Source of the DNA: Candidatus Denitrolinea symbiosum
GTDB lineage: Bacteria > Chloroflexota > Anaerolineae > Anaerolineales > Villigracilaceae
Direction of reading: 5' to 3'
Assembly: GCA_017312345.1 (NCBI GenBank)
Contig: BLAA01000001.1
Coordinates: 2,418,001-2,482,000 of the forward strand
DNA length: 64,000 nt
The notes beneath the pieces were generated by a model that had not been told where the DNA came from, did not search any database, and was given only the letters and a program-made list of their open reading frames with translations. The translations under genes were made by a program, and so were the position numbers. Of the stretch, positions 16,436-24,973 are shown piece after piece (position 1 is the stretch's first letter; every line of letters starts with the position of its first letter).

Positions 16436-18112
16436 ATGCTTTTGACGCGCGAGGAATTGCAGGAACGCCTGATCGCATTGCACCAGGCCAGCCTTGAACT
16501 GGTGAAAGACGTTTCGCTGGAGACGCTGCTCCGGCGGATCGCGGCCACGGCGTGCGAGCAGGCGCACGCGCGTTACGCCGCGGTGGGGGTGTTGGACGAT
16601 GAAGGGAAGTTGAAGCAATTTATTTCAGTCGGCATGACCGAGGACGAGGCGAGGCGGATCCCGCACCCGCCGCGCGGGGTGGGACTGATCGGCGCGTTGA
16701 TGAACGCCGAGGCGCCGATCCGCCTGGCGGATGTGACGCGCGACCCGCGCGCGGTCGGCTTTCCGCCGCAGCATCCGCACATGCGGTCGTTCCTCGGGGT
16801 CCCGATCCGCGCCGCCGACTTGCAACTGGGACAGATCTACCTGACGGAGAAAGTCGACGCGGGCGAGTTCACCGCCGACGACGAGAAGATCATCCAGATG
16901 CTGGCCGCATACGCGGCCGCGGCCATCCAGAACGCGCGCTTGTACGAGCGTTTGCGCGAGCGCGACGCCGCCATGACCCGCAGCAACGAAGACGCCGCCT
17001 TGCTGAACGATATCGCCTCCACGCTCGCCTCCTCGCTGGAACAGGACGAGATTCTGAACAAGACTCTCGCCCTCGTCATGAACTACATGCGGGTGGAGGC
17101 CGGCGAGATTTTTCTGCTGGAGGACGACAAAGAAACTTTGCGGATGGCGCTGCACCGCGGGCAGGCGGCCGAGGCGTTTTGGAACAGCAACCGCTTCCGT
17201 GTGGGGGACGGGTTTCCCGGCATGGCCGCGCAAAAAGGAGAGCCGATCGTCAGCCGGGACCTCACGAAGGACGACCGCTTTGTGCGCGAAGCGATCGTCC
17301 AGGCGGGGTTCCGCCAGATCGCCTGCCTGCCGCTGAAAGCTTCGGGCGAACTGGTGGGCGTGTTGGGCGTCGCCACGCGCAGTCAGTCTCCTTTCAACAA
17401 GCGCGACATTCAACTCCTCTCGGCTTTGGGAAACTGGGCCGGGCTCGCCATCGAAAACGCCCGCCTGCACCAGAACGCGCGCCGTCTCGCCGTGCTGGAG
17501 GAACGCGAACGCATCGGCATGGACCTGCACGACGGCATCATCCAATCCATTTACGGGGTGGGACTGGCGATGGAAAACCTTCAGCACATGCTGGACGAGG
17601 GAAATCCGCAGGCGAAAAACCGCGTCAAACACGTCATTGACGCCCTGAATCAGATCATCCGCGACATTCGCGCCTACATCCTTGACTTGCGGCCGCGCCA
17701 ACTGAACAACGAAAACCTGCTCGACGGCCTCAAACGCCTCGCGGCGGAATATCGCGCCAATACGCTGGCCTCGGCCACCGTCAACGGCTCGAAAGCCAAA
17801 CTGGATTCGCTTCCGCCCAGCCACAGTATGGCGCTGTTCCACATCTGCCAGGAGGCGCTGGCGAACGCCGCCAAACACGCCTCCGCCAAGCACGTTTCCA
17901 TCAATCTGTGGGTCACCGACGAGCGCGTCGTCATGGAAGTGCGCGACAACGGCAGGGGCTTCGATCCCGAAAAAATGAGCCGGTCAATCGGTCACGGACT
18001 CGCCAACATGCAGACGCGCATCCGCACGGTGGGCGGCGAAGTGGACATCACCTCCGCGCCCGGCGAAGGCGCCAGCGTCCTCGCCTGGGTCCCGCGGCGC
18101 GTCGCGGGATGA
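16436..18112 (+). CDS. Cytosolic GAF-GAF histidine kinase (NarL-partner type)
   Basis: 558 residues from ATG 16436, with AGAGGA upstream. Two GAF domains (about 22-165 and 190-345) precede a HisKA_3 dimerisation domain with the phospho-His in RIGMDLHDGIIQSIYGVGL and a HATPase_c (CQEALANAAKHASAKHV, VRDNGRGFDPE, GLANMQTRIRTVGG). No membrane segment is present, so it senses an internal ligand or redox state. Such kinases pair with NarL/FixJ regulators; none is adjacent. A TATAAT at 16407-16412 lies just upstream. It is transcribed away from the HMG-CoA reductase gene. Confidence 0.92.
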   Translation: MLLTREELQERLIALHQASLELVKDVSLETLLRRIAATACEQAHARYAAVGVLDDEGKLKQFISVGMTEDEARRIPHPPRGVGLIGALMNAEAPIRLADVTRDPRAVGFPPQHPHMRSFLGVPIRAADLQLGQIYLTEKVDAGEFTADDEKIIQMLAAYAAAAIQNARLYERLRERDAAMTRSNEDAALLNDIASTLASSLEQDEILNKTLALVMNYMRVEAGEIFLLEDDKETLRMALHRGQAAEAFWNSNRFRVGDGFPGMAAQKGEPIVSRDLTKDDRFVREAIVQAGFRQIACLPLKASGELVGVLGVATRSQSPFNKRDIQLLSALGNWAGLAIENARLHQNARRLAVLEERERIGMDLHDGIIQSIYGVGLAMENLQHMLDEGNPQAKNRVKHVIDALNQIIRDIRAYILDLRPRQLNNENLLDGLKRLAAEYRANTLASATVNGSKAKLDSLPPSHSMALFHICQEALANAAKHASAKHVSINLWVTDERVVMEVRDNGRGFDPEKMSRSIGHGLANMQTRIRTVGGEVDITSAPGEGASVLAWVPRRVAG

Positions 18113-18573
18113 ATCGCCCGCCCGTTCGGATAATTGCCAAACGAAGCGCCAGATTCGGCGCGATGGAGGCGGGCAAACGCAGGGGCATTCGTTCACGAAT
18201 CTTTAAGGCAAATATGCCATTTGGGGGATTGAATCCCGCGCAAGCCCCATATATGGGGGGCGCGGATTGGGTCAATGGCGTCTTTGGCTGAAACAGGTGT
18301 TCGAGGAATGCCCCCTCTTCTGTCCTATTGCCGCCGCGATATTTAACATTGAGCGACCTTAAAAAAGCGAAACTTTTAACATCCCGTAGGCTGAGCGTGT
18401 TGTTCAAAGCGGGGAATGTCTGCTAGAATACGGGTACGCTGAAAACGAGTTGGATGCAGCCCCTCCCGCATCCCAGATCCAAACGTGAAAAATTGCATAG
18501 ATTTACCTCGCTAAGCCGCAGAAAACTGGCGGGTTAGTTCAATATACCCTATCATCTTCCTGAGGGAGCGCTT
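18113..18573. other. 461-bp intergenic region before dnaA
   Basis: No gene was seen. No TTATNCACA DnaA boxes were found on either strand, so there is no visible origin here. It holds an AT-rich patch around 18340-18385 and a candidate dnaA promoter at 18400-18429. Confidence 0.6.
18400..18429 (+). promoter_or_regulatory. Candidate dnaA promoter
   Basis: TTGTTC (18400-18405), an 18-bp spacer and TAGAAT (18424-18429) would give a leader of about 135 bases before dnaA. Confidence 0.45.
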
Positions 18574-19923
18574 ATGAACGCAGAGCACGCCTGGCAGTCA
18601 GTACTCGGCCAGTTACAAATGGAAATGCCCAGGGCTTCTTACGAAACCTGGGTGCGCGACACAAAGCCGGTCTCGTTCGACGCGGGCGTGATGACCGTCG
18701 CCGTCCGCAACGCCTACGCCCGCGATTGGCTGGATTCGCGCCTCGCAGCCACCGTCAATCGGATGTTGATGACCGCCACCGATTCCAGCGTGACCGTCAA
18801 CTTCGTCGTCGCTTCGGGCGCGGACGGGGAAGCGGGGGAGGCCGACCCGGCCGAGATCCAGCCCGAGGCGCCGCCCGCGGAACCGCGTCCGCGCAGCCTG
18901 ACGCTCAATCCGCGTTACACGTTCGACACCTTCGTCGTCGGCGCGGGCAACCGTCTCGCGCACGCCGCGTGTCAGGCTGTGGCCGAAAAACCCGCGCGCG
19001 CCTACAATCCGCTTTTCCTCTACGGGGGAGTCGGGCTTGGAAAAACCCACCTGCTCCATGCCATCGGGAACGCCTGCAACGCCCGCGGGCTGAATGTGCT
19101 GTACGTCTCGTCGGAGGAGTTCACCAACGACCTGATCTCCGCCATCCGCACGCACACCACGCAGGCATTCCGCGACAAATACCGCTCAGCAGACGTGCTG
19201 TTGATTGACGATATTCAGTTCATCGCCGGGAAAGAATCCACGCAGGAGGAGTTCTTCCACACCTTCAACACCCTGCACGGACAGGACAAGCAGATCATCG
19301 TCTCGTCCGATCGCCCGCCCAAGTCGCTGGTCACGCTCGAAGAACGGCTGCGCTCGCGCTTCGAGTGGGGACTTGCCGCCGACATCCAGGCGCCCGACCT
19401 CGAGACCCGTCTCGCCATCCTGCGCTCGAAGGCCGAACGGACGGGGCGTTTCGTCCCCGACGAGGTGCTGCAGGAGATCGCCCGCCGCGTTCAGTCGAAC
19501 ATCCGCGAACTGGAAGGCGCGCTGAACCGCATCATCGCCTTCGCCGACTTGAGCGGCTCCACCCTCAACGCCAGCCTCGTGGATGTGGCCCTGGCCGACC
19601 TGCTGCCCCAGCGCGGCGAACTCCAGCCGCAGGTTGTTATTGACGTGGTGGCGCGCTTCTTCAACCTGACCGCCGAAAAATTGCTCAGCGCCGACCGCTC
19701 GAAGAACGTCTCCCTGCCGCGGCAACTCGCCATGTATATTTTGCGCGAAGACGTGAAAGCCTCGCTGCCGCAGATCGGCGAAGTCGTCGGCGGGCGCGAC
19801 CATACCACCGTGATGCACGGCATCAAAAAGATCGAAAGCGACATAAAAAACGACGACCGTATGCAACGACAGTTAATGCAGATTCGCCAGCAGCTATACG
19901 GCCAGCAGGTTTCCGCCATATAG
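18574..19923 (+). CDS. dnaA: Chromosomal replication initiator DnaA
   Basis: 449 residues, MNAEHAWQSVLGQLQMEMPR, with GAGGGAG upstream. All four domains are visible: N-terminal DnaB-contact domain, a short Glu/Pro-rich linker (about 85-110), the AAA+ core with Walker A GGVGLGKTH and Walker B VLLIDDIQF, and the C-terminal box-binding helix-turn-helix ending GGRDHTTVMHGIKKI. It opens the replication origin with ATP. Unusually, no dnaN, recF or DnaA boxes are next to it; a strong terminator follows, so it appears to be a single-gene unit. Confidence 0.97.
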   Translation: MNAEHAWQSVLGQLQMEMPRASYETWVRDTKPVSFDAGVMTVAVRNAYARDWLDSRLAATVNRMLMTATDSSVTVNFVVASGADGEAGEADPAEIQPEAPPAEPRPRSLTLNPRYTFDTFVVGAGNRLAHAACQAVAEKPARAYNPLFLYGGVGLGKTHLLHAIGNACNARGLNVLYVSSEEFTNDLISAIRTHTTQAFRDKYRSADVLLIDDIQFIAGKESTQEEFFHTFNTLHGQDKQIIVSSDRPPKSLVTLEERLRSRFEWGLAADIQAPDLETRLAILRSKAERTGRFVPDEVLQEIARRVQSNIRELEGALNRIIAFADLSGSTLNASLVDVALADLLPQRGELQPQVVIDVVARFFNLTAEKLLSADRSKNVSLPRQLAMYILREDVKASLPQIGEVVGGRDHTTVMHGIKKIESDIKNDDRMQRQLMQIRQQLYGQQVSAI

Positions 19924-19931
19924 GGTTTCTA

Positions 19932-19963
19932 AAAAACCACGTCCCAAAGCGGACGTGGTTTTT
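19932..19963 (+). terminator. Rho-independent terminator of dnaA
   Basis: A 13-bp stem, AAAAACCACGTCC (19932-19944) and GGACGTGGTTTTT (19951-19963), has a 6-base loop. The A/T ends let it work on both strands. Confidence 0.9.
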
Positions 19964-20000
19964 GCTTTAAGCGGGCAGATTCGGGGGGCGCGCAGGCCGG

Positions 20001-20645
20001 TTAGAATCCCGAAACGCGGTACTCGATCTCCACGTTCACCTGGATCGTCTTCCCGTGCTGGATGTCCATCCCGAGGCTCGGTTCGGACTCCGCCTCGGCC
20101 TGCCGCGCTTTCATCATCCTCATCTGCGGCTGGAACGGCATGGGCGACTCCTCGTCGAACGCGTTCTCGTTGAACTGGTACACGCCCAGCAATTTGACTC
20201 CCAGCGCCGCGGCGACTTTCTCCGCCTTCGACTTTGCCGCCTCCATCGCGGACGCGAGGCCGCGTTCGCGCGCCGAGGCTTCGTCGTACTTCCAGTCAAT
20301 CCGCTCCAGGGCGGCATTTTTCTGCGAGGCGACGATGTCCAGCAGTTCGGGCAGGCTCTCCAGTTTCCCGCAGCGGACTCTCAGCCGGTACGCCGCGCTC
20401 GACGATTTGAGCAGGACGCCGCTCGAAGTCTCCACGTACACGCCCTGCAAGTGGACGTCTTCCGCGGCCACGCCCGCGCGCGTCAACTCGTCCACGAGCG
20501 CGCTGACCTCCTTCGCCTTCTTCAGCGCCTCGTTCCCGCTGACGACGGACGAGCCGCGCACGGTCACGAACAGGTCCGCGTGCGTGGCGTTGACTTCCTC
20601 TTTGACGGTTGCAGAAACGTGAATGGTGTCGGGTTTGGTTTCCAT
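20001..20645 (-). CDS. SIMPL domain (DUF541) protein
   Basis: 214 residues with AAAGGA upstream of ATG 20645. The pattern of the SIMPL/DUF541 family is present: an N-terminal strand series (TIHVSATVKEEVNATHADLF), a central VEDVHLQGVYVETSS-like segment, ALERIDWKYDEASARERGLA and the helix AMEAAKSKAEKVAAALGVKL. The C-terminus returns to strands (QVNVEIEYRVSGF). No signal peptide is visible, unlike many periplasmic members. Function of the family is poorly known (oligomeric, stress or signalling links). Confidence 0.85.
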   Translation of the reverse strand: METKPDTIHVSATVKEEVNATHADLFVTVRGSSVVSGNEALKKAKEVSALVDELTRAGVAAEDVHLQGVYVETSSGVLLKSSSAAYRLRVRCGKLESLPELLDIVASQKNAALERIDWKYDEASARERGLASAMEAAKSKAEKVAAALGVKLLGVYQFNENAFDEESPMPFQPQMRMMKARQAEAESEPSLGMDIQHGKTIQVNVEIEYRVSGF

Positions 20646-20721
20646 AATCGATTCCTTTTGATTTGTTTGATAAAGATCCGCGCTTGTCCGTGCGATCCGT
20701 GAAATCCGTGTCCAAAAAGAG

Positions 20722-22326
20722 TTAGGAAACGCTCTCCTGGACGTCGGACTTCGGCGGAATTTTACTCATCGCGTATTCTGCCAGCGCGGCGATGGTGAGA
20801 CTCGGATTGACGCCGGGGTTGGCGGGCATGATTGAGCCGTCAATAACGTACATGCCTTCGTAGTTGTGGACGCGGAAGTTCTCGTCCACCACGCCTTCGG
20901 AGGCGTCGCGTCCGAGCGGCGCGCCGCCGAGGATGTGGGCGGTTGTCGGCAGGCCTAGCAGGTTTTCGCCGATGGAGCCGAGCGCGATCCCGTTTGTCCG
21001 TCTGGCGAAGTCGCGCGTCAACTCGTGCGAGCCTTCCACCTGCGCGTGGATCTTGTAGCCGGGCTCCTCGTCCGCCACCATGCCGCGGCGGAAGAGCGTG
21101 AAGAAACTGCGTCCCATGCGGAAGCGCATGCGGTTGTCGGCGTGCTGCATCACCAGCAGGATGGTGGTGTTGTGCGCCCAGCCCGGCAGGAGCAGCGCTT
21201 TGAGAAAGTCCACAGGATGGGTCAGCGACCAGCCGATGAACTTCAACACGCGCGCCGGGACGGGGATGTCTTTCTCGATCAGCGGCGCGGCCAGGAAGCG
21301 CATCAGGCTGGAGCCGTCGGGGTAGCGGACGGGTTCGACGCGCGTGATCTCGTCGTGGTTGTAGATGGACGAGATCGCCACGCCCTCCGAGTAGTTGACG
21401 TCCGATCTGCGGGCCAGCGAGCCGAGCAGCGCCTCGGAGTTGGTGCGCACCATGTGGCCGACGCGCGGCGACAGGTTCGGGAGCGAGCCGCCCTCGCGCA
21501 AACGCAGGAGCAGGCGGACCGTCCCCATCACGCCCGCGGCGAAGATGACGTTTCGGGCGCGGACTTTGGTCGTCCGCTTGAAGAGTTTGGTGGAGTCGCG
21601 GTAGGCGACCTCATAGCCTGACGGCGGATCGGTCAACGGCCTGACGTCAACTACTTCGGATTCTGGGACGATCTTCGCGCCGTTCTTCTCCGCGAAGTAC
21701 AGGTAATTTTTGGGGAGGGTGTTCTTGGCGTTGTAGCGGCAGCCGACCATGCACCCGCCGCAGTGACGGCATCCCGCGCGGTCGGGGCCCGCGCCCCCGA
21801 AGTAGGGGTCGGGGACGGTCGCGCCCGCCTCCCCGAAGTACGCGCCGACGTCGGTGGCGCGGAAGGTATGTCCCATGCCGCATTCCTCGGCGATGTCTTT
21901 CAGCAGGAAATCCGCCGTCCACAATTTCGGGTTGCGCGCCGCGCCGAGCATCCGACGGGCGGTCTCGTAGTGCGGACGCAGCGCCTCGCCCCACTTCACG
22001 TTTCGATACCAGGCGGGCGTCGCGAAGGTCGCCTCGGCGGGGACCTCCAGCACGTTGGCGTAGCCGAGACTCCCGCCGCCCACGCCCGCGCCGTGCAGTA
22101 CCATCGCGCCTTTGAGTATGCCGATCTGCAAAATGCCGTGCGCGCGGAGGGCGGGCAACCACAGATATTTCCAGAACTGCCAGTTGGTTTTGGCGAAATC
22201 CCGGTCTTCGAAACGCCTGCCTTTTTCCAGCATCAAGACCGAGTAGCCCTTTTCGGTCAACCGCATGGCGGAGACGCTGCCCCCGAATCCCGAACCGATG
22301 ATGAGGTAATCGTAGACTGTGTCCAT
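20722..22326 (-). CDS. GMC-family FAD oxidoreductase (cholesterol oxidase-like)
   Basis: 534 residues with GGAGAG upstream of the ATG. The N-terminal Rossmann motif is YLIIGSGFGGSVSAMRL. A GGGSLGYANVL segment and a Cys-rich GCRHCGGCMVGC follow in the middle; the latter is typical of the cholesterol oxidase-like GMC subgroup and could hold a metal. The C-terminal HILGGAPLGRDASEGVVDE and NPGVNPSLTIAALAEY carry the active-site His and Asn region. Likely oxidises an alcohol or sterol-like substrate using FAD; the substrate is unknown. Confidence 0.88.
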   Translation of the reverse strand: MDTVYDYLIIGSGFGGSVSAMRLTEKGYSVLMLEKGRRFEDRDFAKTNWQFWKYLWLPALRAHGILQIGILKGAMVLHGAGVGGGSLGYANVLEVPAEATFATPAWYRNVKWGEALRPHYETARRMLGAARNPKLWTADFLLKDIAEECGMGHTFRATDVGAYFGEAGATVPDPYFGGAGPDRAGCRHCGGCMVGCRYNAKNTLPKNYLYFAEKNGAKIVPESEVVDVRPLTDPPSGYEVAYRDSTKLFKRTTKVRARNVIFAAGVMGTVRLLLRLREGGSLPNLSPRVGHMVRTNSEALLGSLARRSDVNYSEGVAISSIYNHDEITRVEPVRYPDGSSLMRFLAAPLIEKDIPVPARVLKFIGWSLTHPVDFLKALLLPGWAHNTTILLVMQHADNRMRFRMGRSFFTLFRRGMVADEEPGYKIHAQVEGSHELTRDFARRTNGIALGSIGENLLGLPTTAHILGGAPLGRDASEGVVDENFRVHNYEGMYVIDGSIMPANPGVNPSLTIAALAEYAMSKIPPKSDVQESVS

Positions 22327-22360
22327 AAGCGCTCTCCGAGGCGAATTGGGACGATTATAA

Positions 22361-22388
22361 CAAACAGCCGCCAGCGAGAACTGGCGGC
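22361..22388 (-). terminator. Terminator after the winged-helix regulator
   Basis: An 8-bp stem, GCCGCCAG and CTGGCGGC, has a 6-base loop and on the minus strand is followed by a broken T-run (TGTTTGTT). Near-identical to the hairpin at 23446-23467. Confidence 0.6.
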
Positions 22389-22413
22389 GATTTGTCGTTG
22401 ATCGGATTGCGTT

Positions 22414-22743
22414 TCACCCGGAGTTGTCTTCCCACGCGTCGGCATTTTGTTTGATGGCGTTCAACCGTTCCCAGTGACGTTGAATCGCTTCGTTCCCTTT
22501 TTTGGTGATTCTGGCTCGCGTGCTGGGTTTCTTCGCGACGAATTGTTTTTGTATGCTCACCAGGCCCGCCTCCTCCAGTTTCGTCAATTGGACGGAAAGA
22601 TTGCCGTCGCTTAATCCCGTCAGGCGGCGGAGGGCGGTGAAGTCTGCGCTTTCGCAGGCCGAGAGGGCCGTCAAGATGGCGAGACGGGCGGGTTCGTGGA
22701 TCAACTTGTCGAGGTTGGCGAGTTCTTCAAAGGGCGTGGTCAT
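22414..22743 (-). CDS. Winged-helix transcriptional regulator (HTH_34 type)
   Basis: 109 residues from ATG 22743, with GGAGG ten bases upstream. Helices LIHEPARLAILTALS, then FTALRRLTGLSDGNLSVQLTKLEEAGLV, and a wing with KPSTRARITKKG identify a small MarR/PadR-like winged helix. The gene overlaps the 3' end of a membrane protein gene by 17 bases. The promoter of this pair carries a perfect 10-bp dyad just downstream of the -10, so autoregulation is likely. Such regulator-membrane protein pairs are common; ligand unknown. Confidence 0.85.
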   Translation of the reverse strand: MTTPFEELANLDKLIHEPARLAILTALSACESADFTALRRLTGLSDGNLSVQLTKLEEAGLVSIQKQFVAKKPSTRARITKKGNEAIQRHWERLNAIKQNADAWEDNSG

Positions 22744-23353
22744 CTGCTTTCGCCTCCGTCGTTGACAGGTCACGCGTGATGCGGATGTGACCCCAAATCC
22801 CCATGAGAGTGAGGATCACGCCAACGATCATGAAAACGCCCGTTACCTGCGACTTGATTCCCCATCCTTTCCACCATGCGACGCCAAAGAGGGGCAGGAT
22901 GCTGACGATCAGGATCAAAATAGACGCGCTGACGTTTTCGGGGAAGACCGTCAACGCCCCGCTTCGGACTGGCCGGGTTGCGCGCCAAAAATCTGCGAAC
23001 AACCCGGCGGCGAACACGAGTCCGAGCGCGCTGACGGGAACGATCTCTGCCGTGTCGAGCGCAAACGCCAGCAACGCCAATGCGCCAAACACAATGGATA
23101 CGATCGTTTCCTGCTTGCGTTGACTCAGCGTCTGTGTCACCGTCCCAAACACGCGGGTGTAATAGCGGTCAATCAGCCAATAGAGCAGAGCGGCAACCGC
23201 CAGGGCGATCAGGGGACCGTCCAACTGGCCCTGTCTGGCGTTGGTCCAGGCTGCCACAAATAAACTCAACAGGCCGATAGGGACTACTCGCAGCCCTTGT
23301 AGTTTTGAGTAATTGGCGGCGATAAATTTGATCTGGGAGTAACGGTTTTTCAT
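22727..23353 (-). CDS. Six-helix membrane protein paired with the winged-helix regulator
   Basis: 208 residues with about six membrane segments (about 20-38, 46-63, 80-98, 106-124, 140-158, 166-187) and a charged tail ending DHAL. AAAGGAG lies before the ATG. It is the first gene of the operon under the promoter/operator at 23372-23427. I recognise no named family. Confidence 0.72.
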   Translation of the reverse strand: MKNRYSQIKFIAANYSKLQGLRVVPIGLLSLFVAAWTNARQGQLDGPLIALAVAALLYWLIDRYYTRVFGTVTQTLSQRKQETIVSIVFGALALLAFALDTAEIVPVSALGLVFAAGLFADFWRATRPVRSGALTVFPENVSASILILIVSILPLFGVAWWKGWGIKSQVTGVFMIVGVILTLMGIWGHIRITRDLSTTEAKADDHAL

Positions 23354-23371
23354 GGTGTCTCCTTTCTGTGA

Positions 23372-23427
23372 AGTACTTTATATCATAAAGTACTCTTATA
23401 TTATAAGTGGATTTGGCGAATTGTCAA
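23372..23427 (-). promoter_or_regulatory. Consensus promoter with a perfect operator dyad
   Basis: On the minus strand TTGACA (23427-23422), a 16-bp spacer and TATAAT (23405-23400) match the sigma-70 consensus exactly. Over the expected start of transcription lies AGTACTTTAT-ATC-ATAAAGTACT (perfect 10-bp arms, 23372-23394), a likely binding site for the regulator encoded second in the operon. Confidence 0.78.
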
Positions 23428-23440
23428 GTCTTCCGCAATA

Positions 23441-23467
23441 AGAAAACCGCCAGCGGGAACTGGCGGT
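23441..23467 (-). terminator. Terminator of hbd
   Basis: Stem ACCGCCAG/CTGGCGGT with a 6-base loop (23446-23467) is followed on the minus strand by TTTTCTT. Confidence 0.75.
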
Positions 23468-23488
23468 CGATGGATCGTTACAGCCCAC

Positions 23489-24337
23489 TTATTGGTATTT
23501 ATAGAACCCTCTCCCCGACTTCCTTCCCAAATATCCCGCGTCCACCATCTTCCGCAGCAGGTACGCGGGACGGTATTTGTCCTCGCCGAGGTCGCGCTGG
23601 AGGACTTCCATCACGAACAGGACGACGTCGAGTCCGATCAGGTCGGCGAGGGTGAGCGGCCCCATCGGGTGGTTCATGCCGAGTTTCATCACCGTATCAA
23701 TGGCTTCGGGCGTGCCGACTCCCTCCTGCAGGGCGAAGACCGCCTCGTTGATCATCGGACACAAAATGCGGTTGGAGATGAAGCCTGGCGAGTCGTTCGC
23801 TTCGACGGGTTCCTTGCCCATCGTCTTGCAGACGTCCGTCACGGTCTGCGTCGTTTCATCCGACGTGCCGAGGCCGCGGATCACTTCCACCAGTTTCATC
23901 AACGGGACGGGGTTCATGAAGTGCATCCCGATGACTTTGTCGGGGCGTTTCGTCGCCGCGGCGATCTTGGTGATCGAAATGGACGAGGTGTTGCTGGCGA
24001 GGATCACGCCCTCGCGCGCGTTGGCGTCCATGTCTTTGAAAATTTTGAATTTCAGTTCGGGATTCTCCGTCGCCGCTTCGATGACCAGGTCCGCGTCCTT
24101 CATCGTGGACATGTCGCCGACGAAGACGATCTTGTCCGCGTTGGCTTTTTGCTCGGCGGTGACGACTCCCTTCTCCAGCAGTTTCGCCGTTGACTTGGCG
24201 ATGGTTGCCTTCGCTTTCTCCAGCGCGGCAGGGACGACGTCCATACAGGTGACGGCGTAACCAGAAGTTGCGGCTACTTGGGCAATTCCATTTCCCATCG
24301 TTCCAGCGCCGATCACAAAAATTTTTTTGATATCCAT
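23489..24337 (-). CDS. hbd: 3-hydroxybutyryl-CoA dehydrogenase
   Basis: 282 residues, MDIKKIFVIGAGTMGNGIAQ, with the NAD-binding GAGTMGNGIAQVAA. Family signatures are ASNTSSISITKIAA, IGMHFMNPVPLMKLVEV (catalytic His) and DSPGFISNRILCPMINEA. The last third is the dimer domain (MGPLTLADLIGLD). It reversibly oxidises 3-hydroxybutyryl-CoA to acetoacetyl-CoA. A four-helix-bundle gene and then an acetyl-CoA acetyltransferase gene lie upstream on the same strand, so together they fit C4-acyl-CoA metabolism. AAGGAG lies before the ATG. Confidence 0.95.
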   Translation of the reverse strand: MDIKKIFVIGAGTMGNGIAQVAATSGYAVTCMDVVPAALEKAKATIAKSTAKLLEKGVVTAEQKANADKIVFVGDMSTMKDADLVIEAATENPELKFKIFKDMDANAREGVILASNTSSISITKIAAATKRPDKVIGMHFMNPVPLMKLVEVIRGLGTSDETTQTVTDVCKTMGKEPVEANDSPGFISNRILCPMINEAVFALQEGVGTPEAIDTVMKLGMNHPMGPLTLADLIGLDVVLFVMEVLQRDLGEDKYRPAYLLRKMVDAGYLGRKSGRGFYKYQ

Positions 24338-24352
24338 GTTGTCTCCTTGTCA

Positions 24353-24424
24353 GTTAGTCGTGTAGTCGCATTGTCGCATAGTCGCGTAGTCATGTTGTCG
24401 CATAGTTGCATGGTCATCTGGTTG
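24353..24424 (+). repeat. Left array of 8-bp tandem repeats (nine units)
   Basis: Nine degenerate octamers fit the pattern NNTAGTCG (for example TGTAGTCG, CATAGTCG). The array is inverted relative to the array at 24854-24973. It supplies the stop codon of the four-helix-bundle gene. Confidence 0.82.
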
Positions 24425-24794
24425 AATCAGATTTGGACTTTCGCAAATATGCGATAAAAGCGTTGATGGATTTCTTTGTTGTCGTCGCCATGTCGTACAC
24501 TTGTTGAAAATCCTGCGGGGTAATGTACTTTCGGTCGAGGGCGAGGTAGGTCTCTGACTGAACCTCGCTCGCGGAACGCCGCGCATACTTTAGAAAGCGT
24601 ATAAACTCGACGTCGGAGCCATCGTCAAATCCCTCGGCGATGTTATGCATGATCGAACCAGCCGCGCCCTGGATCTGATCGCGAAGGCGATAATCTTTGA
24701 CGAAGTTGCCTTTCTCGGTCAAGTCGTAGACGAGGTTGGTCAGTTCTCGCGCTTGCTGCCACGCGCGAATATCCTCGAACTTCTCGATCTTCAC
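24414..24794 (-). CDS. Four-helix-bundle protein (23S rRNA intervening-sequence type)
   Basis: 126 residues: IRAWQQARELTNLVYDLT, then YRLRDQIQGAAGSIMHNIAE, then FIRFLKYARRSASEVQSETY. This is the four-helix bundle named after proteins encoded inside 23S rRNA intervening sequences, though no rRNA is here. Function unknown. The gene lies between hbd and a thiolase, framed by two inverted arrays of 8-bp repeats; its stop lies in the left array. This looks like a discrete inserted unit. Confidence 0.88.
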   Translation of the reverse strand: MKIEKFEDIRAWQQARELTNLVYDLTEKGNFVKDYRLRDQIQGAAGSIMHNIAEGFDDGSDVEFIRFLKYARRSASEVQSETYLALDRKYITPQDFQQVYDMATTTKKSINAFIAYLRKSKSDSTR

Positions 24795-24853
24795 TTTCGC
24801 CTCCTATATTTTAAATTCGGATGATCGAACTACCAGTCGCTTTTCCATGTCAG

Positions 24854-24973
24854 CAACCAACTACGCGACCATTTGACCACCCGACCACCCGACCACGCGG
24901 CCACCCGACCACGCGGCCACCCGACCACTCGACCACGCGACTATCCGACTACCCGACTACGCGACTACTCAAC
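24854..24973 (-). repeat. Right array of 8-bp tandem repeats (fifteen units)
   Basis: Fifteen degenerate octamers (CACCCGAC, CACGCGGC, TACGCGAC and similar) form a continuous 120-bp run. Read on the minus strand they are GTCGNNTA/GTCGNNTG units, the inverse of the left array. The stop codon of the thiolase gene (24967-24965) falls inside this array. Confidence 0.85.

Noticed and set aside
16625..17893. Long minus-strand frame within the GAF kinase gene
   Set aside because: Composition is that of a GC-rich antisense shadow; the plus strand encodes complete GAF, HisKA_3 and HATPase domains.
18113..18573. Replication origin next to dnaA
   Set aside because: No TTATNCACA-type DnaA boxes on either strand and no dnaN neighbour, so nothing supports an origin here.
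24854..24973. CRISPR array
   Set aside because: Units are contiguous 8-mers with no spacers and no cas genes are near.
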